A stretch of 64,000 bases of DNA, from contig NZ_JAATEN010000026.1 in the NCBI RefSeq assembly GCF_012034935.1, forward strand, positions 28,339 to 92,338. Reading direction: 5' to 3'. The notes beneath the pieces are model-generated. The model saw only the letters and a program-made list of their open reading frames with translations, made no database searches and was not told where the DNA came from. Positions 1-7,155 of this stretch are shown piece after piece (positions within the stretch are counted from its first letter, which is position 1; every line of letters starts with the position of its first letter). Both the position numbers and the translations under genes were made by a program. The DNA comes from Streptomyces zingiberis (GTDB taxonomy: Bacteria > Actinomycetota > Actinomycetes > Streptomycetales > Streptomycetaceae).

Positions 1-571
1 CGGGCAGCGCCAGATGCCGGAGGGTTCCGGCGAGGGTGACCGCGTCGCTGCCGGTGTCGGTGAGCCCTCCGGCGGGCAGCGCGCCCCACTCCAGGGCGAA
101 CAGCCAGAGCGCGAGGAGGGCGATCCAGAAGACCGGCGCGGCCTCCAGGACGTAGGAGAGGGAGGTGACGGCGCGGTCGGTCATCGATCCGGGCCGGCGG
201 GCCGCGAGCAGCCCCAGTACCGTGCCGGCCACCACGGCGGCGGCGAAGGCGACCGCGCACAGCAGCGCCGACCACACCAGCCGCTCCCCGATGACCTGCG
301 CCACCGGCTGCCGCATCACCGGGGACCAGCCCAGGTCGCCGCCGAGCGCGGAGGTCAGCCAGTGCCACCAGCGCTGCGTGAACGGCCCCTCCACCCCGAG
401 GTTGGCCGCCAGCCGGTCCAGGGTCTGCTGGTCGGCGCCGAGGGCGGCGGTGCCCGCGTACGCCTTCACGGGGTCGAACGGGGAGGCGGCGGCGATCGCG
501 AAGACGCCGAAGGTGACGACGAGCAGCACGGGGGCGGCGAACAGCAGCCGCCGTCCCGTCAGCCGCGCCAT
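1..571 (-). CDS. ABC transporter permease, DppB/NikB type (partial)
   Basis: N-terminal 190 codons of an inner-membrane permease; the rest lies beyond the left edge. The translation begins MARLTGRRLLFAAPVLLV, giving a first transmembrane helix. An extracytoplasmic stretch with the family-typical LGAD-QQT-LAANLGV-PF-Q-W region follows, then further hydrophobic segments. It would form the channel of a type I importer with the substrate-binding protein encoded 26 bp upstream on the same strand. The ATG at 571 is preceded by a GGGGAGGG ribosome site. The order binding protein then permease B is the usual dpp/opp/nik operon layout. The ligand cannot be read from this fragment; nickel is suggested only by the upstream candidate Nur box. 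Confidence 0.85.
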   Translation of the reverse strand, partial: MARLTGRRLLFAAPVLLVVTFGVFAIAAASPFDPVKAYAGTAALGADQQTLDRLAANLGVEGPFTQRWWHWLTSALGGDLGWSPVMRQPVAQVIGERLVWSALLCAVAFAAAVVAGTVLGLLAARRPGSMTDRAVTSLSYVLEAAPVFWIALLALWLFALEWGALPAGGLTDTGSDAVTLAGTLRHLALP

Positions 572-597
572 CCCTCCCCAGGGCAGGGCGGCGGGTC

Positions 598-2190
598 TCA
601 CGACGTGGGCCGCCAGTCCTCGACGTTCCACCAGGGACCGCTGGCGAACCCGTGTTCGTGCGGCTCGACCTGGGTCGTCAGGCCGTCCCACCGGTCCGCG
701 AGGACGTAGAGGTGGTCGATGTGGGTGAGGAAGGTGTAGCCGGGGTCGTCCTTCAGGGCGCGCTGCACGGTGTCGTAGGCGTCCTCGCGCTCGTCCCGGT
801 CGCGGGTGCGGCGGCCGGTCTCCAGGGCCTCGTCCACCTCCGCGTTGTCGTAGCGGGCCATGTTGTTGAAGCCGTCGCCGGCGAGCGAGGAGTGCAGGAG
901 CGTGAAGAGGGCGAAGTCGGGATCGCCGGCGGAGCCGAAGCCGGCGAGCACCGCGTCGTCCTTCATCCGGGGCTCGATGACCTCCCAGGTCGCGCTCTCC
1001 ACCGTCACCGCGATGCCGGCCTCCTTGGCGTCGGAGGCGTAGGCGAGGGCGTGGTCCTGGCGGACCTTGTCCCCGGAGGGCGTGAGCAGGGTGAAGGCGG
1101 CCCGGCGGCCGTCCTTGACGCGGATGCCGTCCTTGCCGGGCTTCCAGCCGGCGCGGTCCAGGATCCGCTTCGCCCCGCCGAGGTCCCGCGGCCGTTCGGT
1201 GGAGCGGTCGAACCACGGGTCGCGGCGGGGCAGCGGGCCGTACGCCGGGTGCCCCGCGCCGTCCAGGATCGTCTCTACCATGGCCGCGCGGTCCACGGCG
1301 GCGTCGAGGGCGCGGCGGACGGCGCGGTCGCCGGTGACGGGGTTCCCGGTGGGGAGGGTGACGGCGCGGAAGTCGTAGGACTCCGCCTCGTGGGTCTTCC
1401 GGGCGCCGTCGCCGGCGAAGGTGGCGGCGAGGTCGGGCGGGAGGACGGCGCCGTCGAGGTCGCCGGAGCGCAGCCGGGTGGCGCGGACGTCGTCGTCGGC
1501 GACGATCGCCACGGTGACCTTCGCCACCTCCGGCTCCCCGCCCCAGTAGTCCGGGTTGGCGCGGAAGGTGACCTTCTCGCCCTTGGACCAGCCGGCCAGG
1601 GTGTACGGGCCGGTGCCGACGGGCTCGGTGTTGAACGAACCGGTGTTGGGGTCCTGCCCGCCGGCGGCGTGTTCGGGGACGATCGGCAGCACGGTGCGCG
1701 CGGCGAACGGGGCGTAGGGGTACTTCAGGGTGAAGACGACCGTGTGGTCGCCCTCGGCCCGCACGTCGTCGATCGCGTCCAGTTCGCTTCTGGACGGGTT
1801 GTTGGTCTTCTCGTCGAGGACCGTGCGGTAGGTGAAGACGACATCGGCGGCGGTGAACGGCTCGCCGTCGCTGAACTTCACGCCCTTGCGGAGGGTGAAG
1901 GTGTAGGTCAGGCCGTCCTCGGAGACCTCGGGGAGTTCCGTGGCGAGGGCGGGCCTGAGCTTCATGTCAGCGGCGCGGGCGAGCAGACCGTCGAAGAGCT
2001 TGGAGTTCCCGTCCTTGCCGTAGCCGAGCAGCGGGCTGAGGGTGTCCGGCTCGGAGGAGACCCCGATCACGACCGCGTCTGCGGAGCCGCCGTTCCCGCC
2101 CTCGCCCCCGCCCCCGGGCGCGGAACAGGCGGCGATCCCGGTGGCCAGTACTGCCGCGAGGGCGGCCCTGCGTATGCGTCCGGTCGTCAT
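598..2190 (-). CDS. ABC transporter substrate-binding lipoprotein (family 5, NikA/DppA-like)
   Basis: 530-residue extracellular solute-binding protein. It starts MTTGRIRRAALAAVLATG and carries a lipobox (GIAAC) near residue 20, so it should be a lipoprotein. Family-5 hallmarks are visible: VVIGVSSEPDTLSPL, the SEDGLTYTFTLRKGVKFSDGEPFTA-type segment, and VGTGPYTL near the middle. The reading frame stays open far upstream to about 3189, but the signal peptide fixes the start at the ATG at 2190. There is no clear Shine-Dalgarno, so the message may be leaderless or have a short leader. It lies directly upstream of a permease gene in a probable operon. Substrate could be peptide or nickel; a Nur-like box in front favours nickel, as inference. 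Confidence 0.85.
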   Translation of the reverse strand: MTTGRIRRAALAAVLATGIAACSAPGGGGEGGNGGSADAVVIGVSSEPDTLSPLLGYGKDGNSKLFDGLLARAADMKLRPALATELPEVSEDGLTYTFTLRKGVKFSDGEPFTAADVVFTYRTVLDEKTNNPSRSELDAIDDVRAEGDHTVVFTLKYPYAPFAARTVLPIVPEHAAGGQDPNTGSFNTEPVGTGPYTLAGWSKGEKVTFRANPDYWGGEPEVAKVTVAIVADDDVRATRLRSGDLDGAVLPPDLAATFAGDGARKTHEAESYDFRAVTLPTGNPVTGDRAVRRALDAAVDRAAMVETILDGAGHPAYGPLPRRDPWFDRSTERPRDLGGAKRILDRAGWKPGKDGIRVKDGRRAAFTLLTPSGDKVRQDHALAYASDAKEAGIAVTVESATWEVIEPRMKDDAVLAGFGSAGDPDFALFTLLHSSLAGDGFNNMARYDNAEVDEALETGRRTRDRDEREDAYDTVQRALKDDPGYTFLTHIDHLYVLADRWDGLTTQVEPHEHGFASGPWWNVEDWRPTS

Positions 2191-2217
2191 GCGGGCATTA
2201 TTGCACCGGGGCTGTTG

Positions 2218-2234
2218 TTGCAAGAAGGTTGCGA
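2218..2234 (-). promoter_or_regulatory. Candidate Nur (nickel) box upstream of the ABC importer
   Basis: The sequence TTGCAAGAAGGTTGCGA fits, with one mismatch, the TTGCAA-N5-TTGCAA consensus I recall for the Fur-family nickel regulator Nur of streptomycetes. It sits 28 bp upstream of the binding-protein start, where a bound repressor would block the promoter. The site is read directly; the regulator assignment is inference. Confidence 0.4.
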
Positions 2235-2405
2235 TTATCTCCCATTCCGGGTCCCGGGTCCTCGTCCGCCGTTCCCATCCCGCCGCAACGGCCCGGCCGC
2301 CGTACCCGTCCCGGCCGACGGGCCAGGGTCCACGCGGGAGTGCGGGGGCGGCTGCGCGGGGACGGCCGCGTGGCGCGGCCCGCGCCACGACGAGGTGCGG
2401 CGGGG

Positions 2406-2864
2406 TCAGGCGGTCGGCATGGTCCCCTGGATCAGCTCCCGGTGTGACTCCTGGAGCCCTTCCGGCAGTTCGTCCGCGGTGCACCACCGCGCCTCCAGCA
2501 CCTCCAGCGGGTCGATCTCCAGCTCGCCGCCGACCACGGTCGCCTCGTACGCGACCTCCATCCGCAGTTCGAAACCGCTGCGCAGCCGGATGAGCGCGCC
2601 CACCTCGACCTCCAGGCCGGTCTCCTCGCGCACCTCGCGGACGACGGTGTCCCGGAAGTCCTCCCCGTTCCGGGCGCATCCGGTCGGCAGCCCCCACGGG
2701 CGACTCCCGGACCACAGCCGGTGGCGGAGCAGCAGGTAGCGCCCCGCGTCGTCCCGGACGACCCCGGTCACCCCGGCGGTGAACTTCGCGTGGGCGAGCC
2801 ACACCACGCGCCGCTGGAGCGGGCCCCGGAGCGCGTGCCAGACCCGGCCGATCAGTCGGTTCAT
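2406..2864 (-). CDS. Nudix hydrolase
   Basis: 152-residue protein with a complete Nudix box: G, five residues, E, seven residues, then REVREETGLEV (about residues 62-84), the metal-binding loop that cleaves nucleoside-diphosphate-linked substrates. Upstream lies the usual beta-strand region with VTGVVRDDAGRYLLLRHR. I chose the ATG at 2864 (MNRLIGRVWHALRG); the frame continues upstream to 2924 but that part is low-complexity. It is transcribed toward the ABC importer gene, 215 bp away, so co-transcription is unclear. Substrate specificity cannot be read; small stand-alone Nudix proteins act on many oxidised or sugar nucleotides. Confidence 0.88.
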   Translation of the reverse strand: MNRLIGRVWHALRGPLQRRVVWLAHAKFTAGVTGVVRDDAGRYLLLRHRLWSGSRPWGLPTGCARNGEDFRDTVVREVREETGLEVEVGALIRLRSGFELRMEVAYEATVVGGELEIDPLEVLEARWCTADELPEGLQESHRELIQGTMPTA

Positions 2865-3191
2865 GTCGTCGTCCTGCCTCATCCCGGCCGGTGAACTCCG
2901 GAGCGGTCGTCCCCGGGCGGACACTCTCGCGGTTCCGCCCGCCGAGTGTCCAACTGCCCCCGCTCCAGCTGGTTATCCCCGGGCCGGGCCGGGCGGGCGC
3001 ACGGGGCGGTACGCCCGGCCGGGTCCGCGCGGCGATGGCCTCCCAGGTCGCCCGGCCGGGGGTTCCGGCGCCGATCACGTGGCCGGGCGGCGGGCCGCGT
3101 CCACCCCCGAGCGGCGCGGACGGGCCACCGGCACCGGCGGCGGAGACCACCGGTTCCCCGCCCCGGGAAGAGGCGGGGAACCGGCACACCG
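2865..3191. other. Intergenic region between Nudix gene and glycosyltransferase
   Basis: 327 bp of very G+C-rich sequence with no convincing gene. It contains the strong hairpin at 3150-3184 and presumably the Nudix promoter. Confidence 0.6.
3150..3184 (-). terminator. Hairpin after the glycosyltransferase gene
   Basis: A perfect 13-bp stem (CCGGTTCCCCGCC and its complement) with a 9-nt loop lies 8 bp beyond the glycosyltransferase stop. It has no T tract, as is common for Streptomyces terminators. Confidence 0.65.
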
Positions 3192-4379
3192 TCAGCGGCC
3201 GATGACGCCCTCGATGAGGTCCGCCGCGCGCGAGGTGCCGCCCTCGGCGCGCGTCTCCGCGCGCAGTTCGGCGCAGCGCCGGGCCACCTCCGGGTCCGCC
3301 GCCAGCTCCACGAGCGTGGTCCGCAGCACCTCGGGGGTGGCGTCCGCCGTGTCGACGCGCCGGGCCACGCCCAGCTGCACGAGCCGGTCGGCGTTGGCGG
3401 GCTGTTCGGCGCCCTGCGGCACGGCGATCATCGGGGTGCCGGTGTGGAGGCCCTCGCTGCTGCCGCCCATCCCGGCATGGGTGACGAAGGCGTCGGCCTG
3501 CTCCAGGACGGCCAGTTGGGGCACCCAGCGGTGCACCTCCACAGAGGCCGGTATCGCGCCCAGCTCGTCCAGGTCGGTGTACTTCCCGATCTGGAGGACG
3601 ACATGCCAGCCGGGCAGGTCACCGAAGGCCGCGAGGCACCGGCGGTAGAACTCCGGCTGCCGGGTGTAGGCCGAGCCCAGGGAGATCAGCAGCACCTTCT
3701 CCGCACCGGCCGGACGGGTCCAGCCGCCCTGGTCGGCGCGGGAACCGAGACACGGACCGACGAAGGTCACCACGTCGGGGTCGACCCGGTCCGCGCAGGG
3801 CTGCATGGCCCGCGGGATCAGCGCCAGGACACGCGGCGGCCGGCCGGAGAAGTCACCCACGTCCGTGGTGACCGCCCCGCACCCCCGCAGCCAGGCCGCG
3901 AACCGCGCGCGGAACGCGTCCGCGCCGGGCAGCCGCCAGAGCTCGGCGGCCACCTCCTCCTCGTAGCCCTTCCAGGCCACGAAGGTGGGCGAGAGCTGCA
4001 CCAGGGGGCGGCCCTGCACCTCGGCGAGCGCACGGGCGGCGAACGAACCGATGTCGTAGAGGTAGACGTCGGCGGGGTCCGCGTCGTAGTGGGCGCGCAA
4101 CTGCGGCAGCGCCTGGATCGAGTCGTCGAGGAAGACGCCCATGGCGCCGATCGGGTCCGCGGGCCAGTCGTTGTCGGAGGTCGGCAGGGTGGAGGTGTAC
4201 GGCACGAGTTCGGCCCCCGCGGAGGTGACCAGCTCGGTCACGGACGGGTCGTTGGCGTAACTCACCCGGTGGCCGCGGGCCACCAGTTCGCGGATGACCT
4301 CCAGGCTTGGGAGGACATGGCTGACCGCGGGAATGCCGATCATCGCCACATGGGCGCGGGCACGGGAACGGGAGTTCAT
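3192..4379 (-). CDS. Macrolide-type (MGT family) UDP-glycosyltransferase
   Basis: 395-residue GT-B fold glycosyltransferase of family GT1, resembling the OleD/Mgt group that inactivates macrolides by glucosylation. The N-terminal acceptor domain begins VAMIGIPAVSHVLPSLEVIRELV with the catalytic His in PAVSH. The C-terminal donor-binding signature HAGMGGSSEGLHTGTPMI continues to the NDP-sugar-binding QPANADR, where UDP-glucose enzymes commonly carry Q/N. Length matches the family. The ATG at 4379 has only a weak GAGAT ribosome site; the ATG at 4343 is an alternative. A strong hairpin follows the stop. It may act in self-resistance or detoxification, or in tailoring of an unknown product; no biosynthetic cluster is visible here. 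Confidence 0.9.
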   Translation of the reverse strand: MNSRSRARAHVAMIGIPAVSHVLPSLEVIRELVARGHRVSYANDPSVTELVTSAGAELVPYTSTLPTSDNDWPADPIGAMGVFLDDSIQALPQLRAHYDADPADVYLYDIGSFAARALAEVQGRPLVQLSPTFVAWKGYEEEVAAELWRLPGADAFRARFAAWLRGCGAVTTDVGDFSGRPPRVLALIPRAMQPCADRVDPDVVTFVGPCLGSRADQGGWTRPAGAEKVLLISLGSAYTRQPEFYRRCLAAFGDLPGWHVVLQIGKYTDLDELGAIPASVEVHRWVPQLAVLEQADAFVTHAGMGGSSEGLHTGTPMIAVPQGAEQPANADRLVQLGVARRVDTADATPEVLRTTLVELAADPEVARRCAELRAETRAEGGTSRAADLIEGVIGR

Positions 4380-4722
4380 GGATCACTCATCTCAGGTCTA
4401 CGGCGGCAGGGGCGGAGAACCCGGTGGGCCGGCACACGCCAGGCCGGGGCGCCCGGCGGCCAGGGGCCTCGGGGACGCCGCACCGGGATGCGGAAGCGGC
4501 CGGGGACACGGCCCCGGCGGCTCTCAGCCGTAGATCTGACGGAGTTCCATGGCGGGAGCGTAGAACGACGGGGCACCGGCGCACCACGGGTTTTCCACCG
4601 GCCGGCCACCACCGGCCGGCCACCACGGGCCGGTGGCCCGGCAGGAAGGCCTCCGACGCCGTAGTCATCGAACATCTGATGTCACCCCTGGAGACCGGGT
4701 CCGTCCCATGCCCACACCCGTA
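4380..4722. other. Spacer between HPrK-like gene and glycosyltransferase, with short ORFs
   Basis: 343 bp. It contains tandem CCGGCCGGCCACCAC-type units around 4605-4635. Several short minus-strand frames are open, including one from the ATG at 4675 (MFDDYGVGGLPAG...) behind a GGGGTG-like site. A 24-codon GTG frame ends PSFYAPAMELRQIYG before the stop near 4527. None is convincing as a gene on sequence alone. Confidence 0.4.
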
Positions 4723-5856
4723 CTACGCGCAGCCGGTCAACTTCGCCAGGAAGTCCGCGTTCGCGCGCACGTCATGCCCCAGGACCACGCAGTGGTGTGG
4801 CAGCGTGGCCAGGCGCCGGGCGACCTCCCGCCGCGCCGCGGGCGCCCCGCCGCCGTCCACCCGCGCCACGGCGAACACGTCCGGGTAGCGGTCCTCCGTC
4901 GCCCCGCTCAGGAAATCCCCCTCCCTCAGGGCCCGGCCGCGGTCCTCCACGGCCGGGACGGCCCCCTGCTCCACGCGCGGGTACACCAGCGCCGCGGCCT
5001 GCCCGCCCGTAGCCAGGGTGAGCCCGAACCACCGGGTGAACTGGTCCGGGAAGACCTGCGCCTTGAGCTCCTTCCCGCCCTCCCGGAGCGGTTTCATCCG
5101 GCCGGAGAGGAGCGCCTCGGTGACCCGGGCGTCCTGCGTGGGATGCAGCGCCTCCCCGCCCTCCAGCCTCACCCGGGCGATGTCGAACCAGCCGAGGGCG
5201 TCCAGGAGACCGAGGCCGAGCGCGGCGGCGGACGGCCACGGCAGGACGTCCACCCCGCCGCCCTCACGGGCCGCCCGGACGAACACCCGGTCATTCGCCA
5301 GCAGCCCGAGCCCGTACCGGTCGGCCAGGGCCAGGGCCGTCGTCGTCTTGCCCGCGCCCTTCTCCCCGAGAGTGAGGACGACCCGGCCGTCGTGAACAAC
5401 GGCGGAGGCGTGCAGCACGGACCATCCGTCCCGCAGGAGGACTCCCCGGACCATCTCCCGGGCCAGCCGGGCGGCCGCCGTGGCGACGTCCTCCGTGCGG
5501 CACCCGATGATCTCCAGGGCCCCCGCGCCCGGATCCGACCGGTAGGCGAGCGCGCTCCCGGGCGTGAGTCCCTGGACCATCCCGGAAGGGTCATCAGTGG
5601 ACAGGAGCATCTGCTCCCGCGCGTAATGGGTGCTGATGTGCGGGGCCCGCGTCACCTCCAGGGCCGCGGCGTCGTATGCCTCCCGGTCCACGCTCGCGGT
5701 GAGCAGCGGACCGGCCCGGACAGGCTCCGGTGCGACTCCGGCCGCGTTCCACCACGGCCCGATGTACCGAGCGGTCCAGTCGGTGACGGCCCCGTCCGGC
5801 GAGACCACGGTGACGGTGACCCCGGCGATCTCCAGGCGAACGGCGTGAGTGGTCAT
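4723..5856 (-). CDS. Orphan HPr-kinase-like P-loop ATPase
   Basis: 377-residue protein whose C-terminal half looks like the HPr kinase/phosphorylase nucleotide-binding core. VLHASAVVHDGRVVLTLGEKGAGKTTTALALA covers residues 147-178, with Walker A at 164-172 and the characteristic His at 149; LLANDRVFV follows. The N-terminal half (residues 1-120) has no signature I recognise. True HprK is a Firmicutes and proteobacterial enzyme. Relatives of this kind occur as stand-alone proteins or in peptide-modification (RiPP) loci, where they phosphorylate precursor peptides. The ATG at 5856 has a GGGAGG ribosome site at good spacing. Downstream on the same strand is the glycosyltransferase. Function is unknown; kinase activity is inferred. 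Confidence 0.75.
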   Translation of the reverse strand: MTTHAVRLEIAGVTVTVVSPDGAVTDWTARYIGPWWNAAGVAPEPVRAGPLLTASVDREAYDAAALEVTRAPHISTHYAREQMLLSTDDPSGMVQGLTPGSALAYRSDPGAGALEIIGCRTEDVATAAARLAREMVRGVLLRDGWSVLHASAVVHDGRVVLTLGEKGAGKTTTALALADRYGLGLLANDRVFVRAAREGGGVDVLPWPSAAALGLGLLDALGWFDIARVRLEGGEALHPTQDARVTEALLSGRMKPLREGGKELKAQVFPDQFTRWFGLTLATGGQAAALVYPRVEQGAVPAVEDRGRALREGDFLSGATEDRYPDVFAVARVDGGGAPAARREVARRLATLPHHCVVLGHDVRANADFLAKLTGCA

Positions 5857-6183
5857 GAATTCCTCCCGGGCTGAAGCGAGTGGAACGGGATACCGCGCAC
5901 GCCCAGGCAGACTGGCGCGCCCGGGTGCCACAGTGGGCCCGGCTGCCACCCGACGAGGAGCTGTCCCGTGAGGGACCGACACGCGGCGCCCCGCGCTCCG
6001 GCCGGGACCGGCACCAACGGCACCGCCTTGCCCGGTCCACCGGAGGGGTGGCTCCGGTCCACTGCCTCCGCCGCCCGTCCCGCTGTACCCGTACACCGTG
6101 GGCAACGGCGCGGCCCGTCCCGTACGCGAGGTCCGCGACAGGATCCGCGATCTGCTGTCGGCCTGAGAAGGAGAACGACGACC
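5857..6183. other. Divergent intergenic region with possible gene remnant
   Basis: 327 bp between the HPrK-like gene and the SLOG gene. On the plus strand, a frame ending at the TGA at 6164-6166 encodes VGNGAARPVREVRDRIRDLL, like the C-terminal helix of a larger protein. An in-frame stop near 5969 and lack of a good start make it a remnant or a 22-codon ORF starting at 6098. The promoters for both flanking genes must lie here. Confidence 0.4.
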
Positions 6184-6777
6184 ATGACCACCATCTCGGT
6201 GACCGGGCACATGGACCTGACCGAGGACAGCGTCCCTCTGGTCCGTACCGCCCTGGACGACCTGCTCAGGCACTACTCCGACGACGGTGAGCTCGTCGGC
6301 GTCTCCTGCATCGCCAAAGGTGCCGACTCCCTGTTCGCCGAGGCCGTCCTCGCCGCCGGGGGACGCCTGATCGTCGTCATCCCGTCCCGGGACTACCGTC
6401 AGAACAAGGTCAAGCCCGGCCACTCCCGGCTCTTCGACCGCCTCGTCGACGCCGCTGCCGACGTTCTGATCCTTCCCCACGAGGCCGCCGACCGGAAGGC
6501 GTACGAGGCCGCCAACACCGTCCTCATCGAACGCGCCGACCGACTCGTCGCCGTATGGGACGGCGAGCCCCCGGCCGGCAAGGGCGGCGGCACCGCCGAC
6601 ACCGTTCTCGAAGCCCGGGCGGCAGGCATCCCCGTGGACGTCGTGTGGCCGAACGGGGCCGCTCGCACGAGCCACGACGGACGCGGCCAGAGCACAGGGG
6701 CTCACGCACCACGCACACAGCGGCACGCGAACGAAGCGGCGCCCGGATCGGCCGAAGCCGGCCCGGGCGCCGCGTAG
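6184..6777 (+). CDS. SLOG/DprA-like Rossmann-fold protein
   Basis: 197-residue protein. Residues 1-155 look like a SLOG-type nucleotide-ligand-binding fold: SVTGHM (5-10) at the first strand, GVSCIAKGADSLFAEA (39-54), VVIPSRDY, and VAVWDGEPPAGKGGGTADTV (122-141), the glycine-rich WDG...GGTAD motif of this superfamily. The last 40 residues are low-complexity. Such domains bind nucleotides or nucleotide-derived messengers and often act as sensors in conflict systems or in cytokinin-type phosphoribohydrolases. Here the catalytic Arg/Glu pair of LOG enzymes is not evident. The ATG at 6184 follows AAGGAG. It diverges from the HPrK-like gene. A role as ligand sensor is inference. Confidence 0.7.
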   Translation: MTTISVTGHMDLTEDSVPLVRTALDDLLRHYSDDGELVGVSCIAKGADSLFAEAVLAAGGRLIVVIPSRDYRQNKVKPGHSRLFDRLVDAAADVLILPHEAADRKAYEAANTVLIERADRLVAVWDGEPPAGKGGGTADTVLEARAAGIPVDVVWPNGAARTSHDGRGQSTGAHAPRTQRHANEAAPGSAEAGPGAA

Positions 6778-6811
6778 CAGGTGAGAGGCCGTTCCCCTCT
6801 CCCGCCACCGG

Positions 6812-6884
6812 TAGGCCGTGTGGGACTCGAACCCACAACCAATGGATTAAAAGTCCACTGCTCTGCCAATTGAGCTAACGGCCC
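6812..6884 (-). tRNA. tRNA-Lys (UUU)
   Basis: A 73-nt cloverleaf begins GGGCCGTTAGCTC. The anticodon loop CTTTTAA gives anticodon TTT. The T arm is GTGGGTTCGAGTCCCAC and the acceptor stem has 7 pairs. The 3' CCA is not fully encoded. Confidence 0.95.
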
Positions 6885-7155
6885 TCGGTCGTGCACACCC
6901 GAGCATAGCCCTCCGCGTGCCACGGACCGATGGGGTATCCCCCCGTCCGTGCGACCGCGCGGGCCGGGGCGGCAGGGGCCGGCGGCCCGGGACGCGCGGC
7001 GGGCGGGCCCTACGGGGCCGTGCCGCCCCGGCGGGTCGCGCTGCCCGGGCGGTCTTCGCCCAACTGCCGCGGGGCCCGTACGCGTTGTGGCGTACGGGCC
7101 CCGGGCCATGCGGTTCACCGTCGGCAGTGGTGCGGTTCACCACCGCCGGTGGCGG

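Noticed and set aside
14..728. Two long plus-strand open frames at the left edge
   Set aside because: They are antisense to the ABC permease and binding-protein genes and have Arg/Gly-rich compositions typical of shadow frames in high-G+C DNA.
2191..3189. Extension of the binding-protein frame to 863 residues
   Set aside because: The signal peptide with lipobox begins at 2190; the upstream part is low-complexity and overlaps the Nudix gene in antiparallel frames of the same strand.
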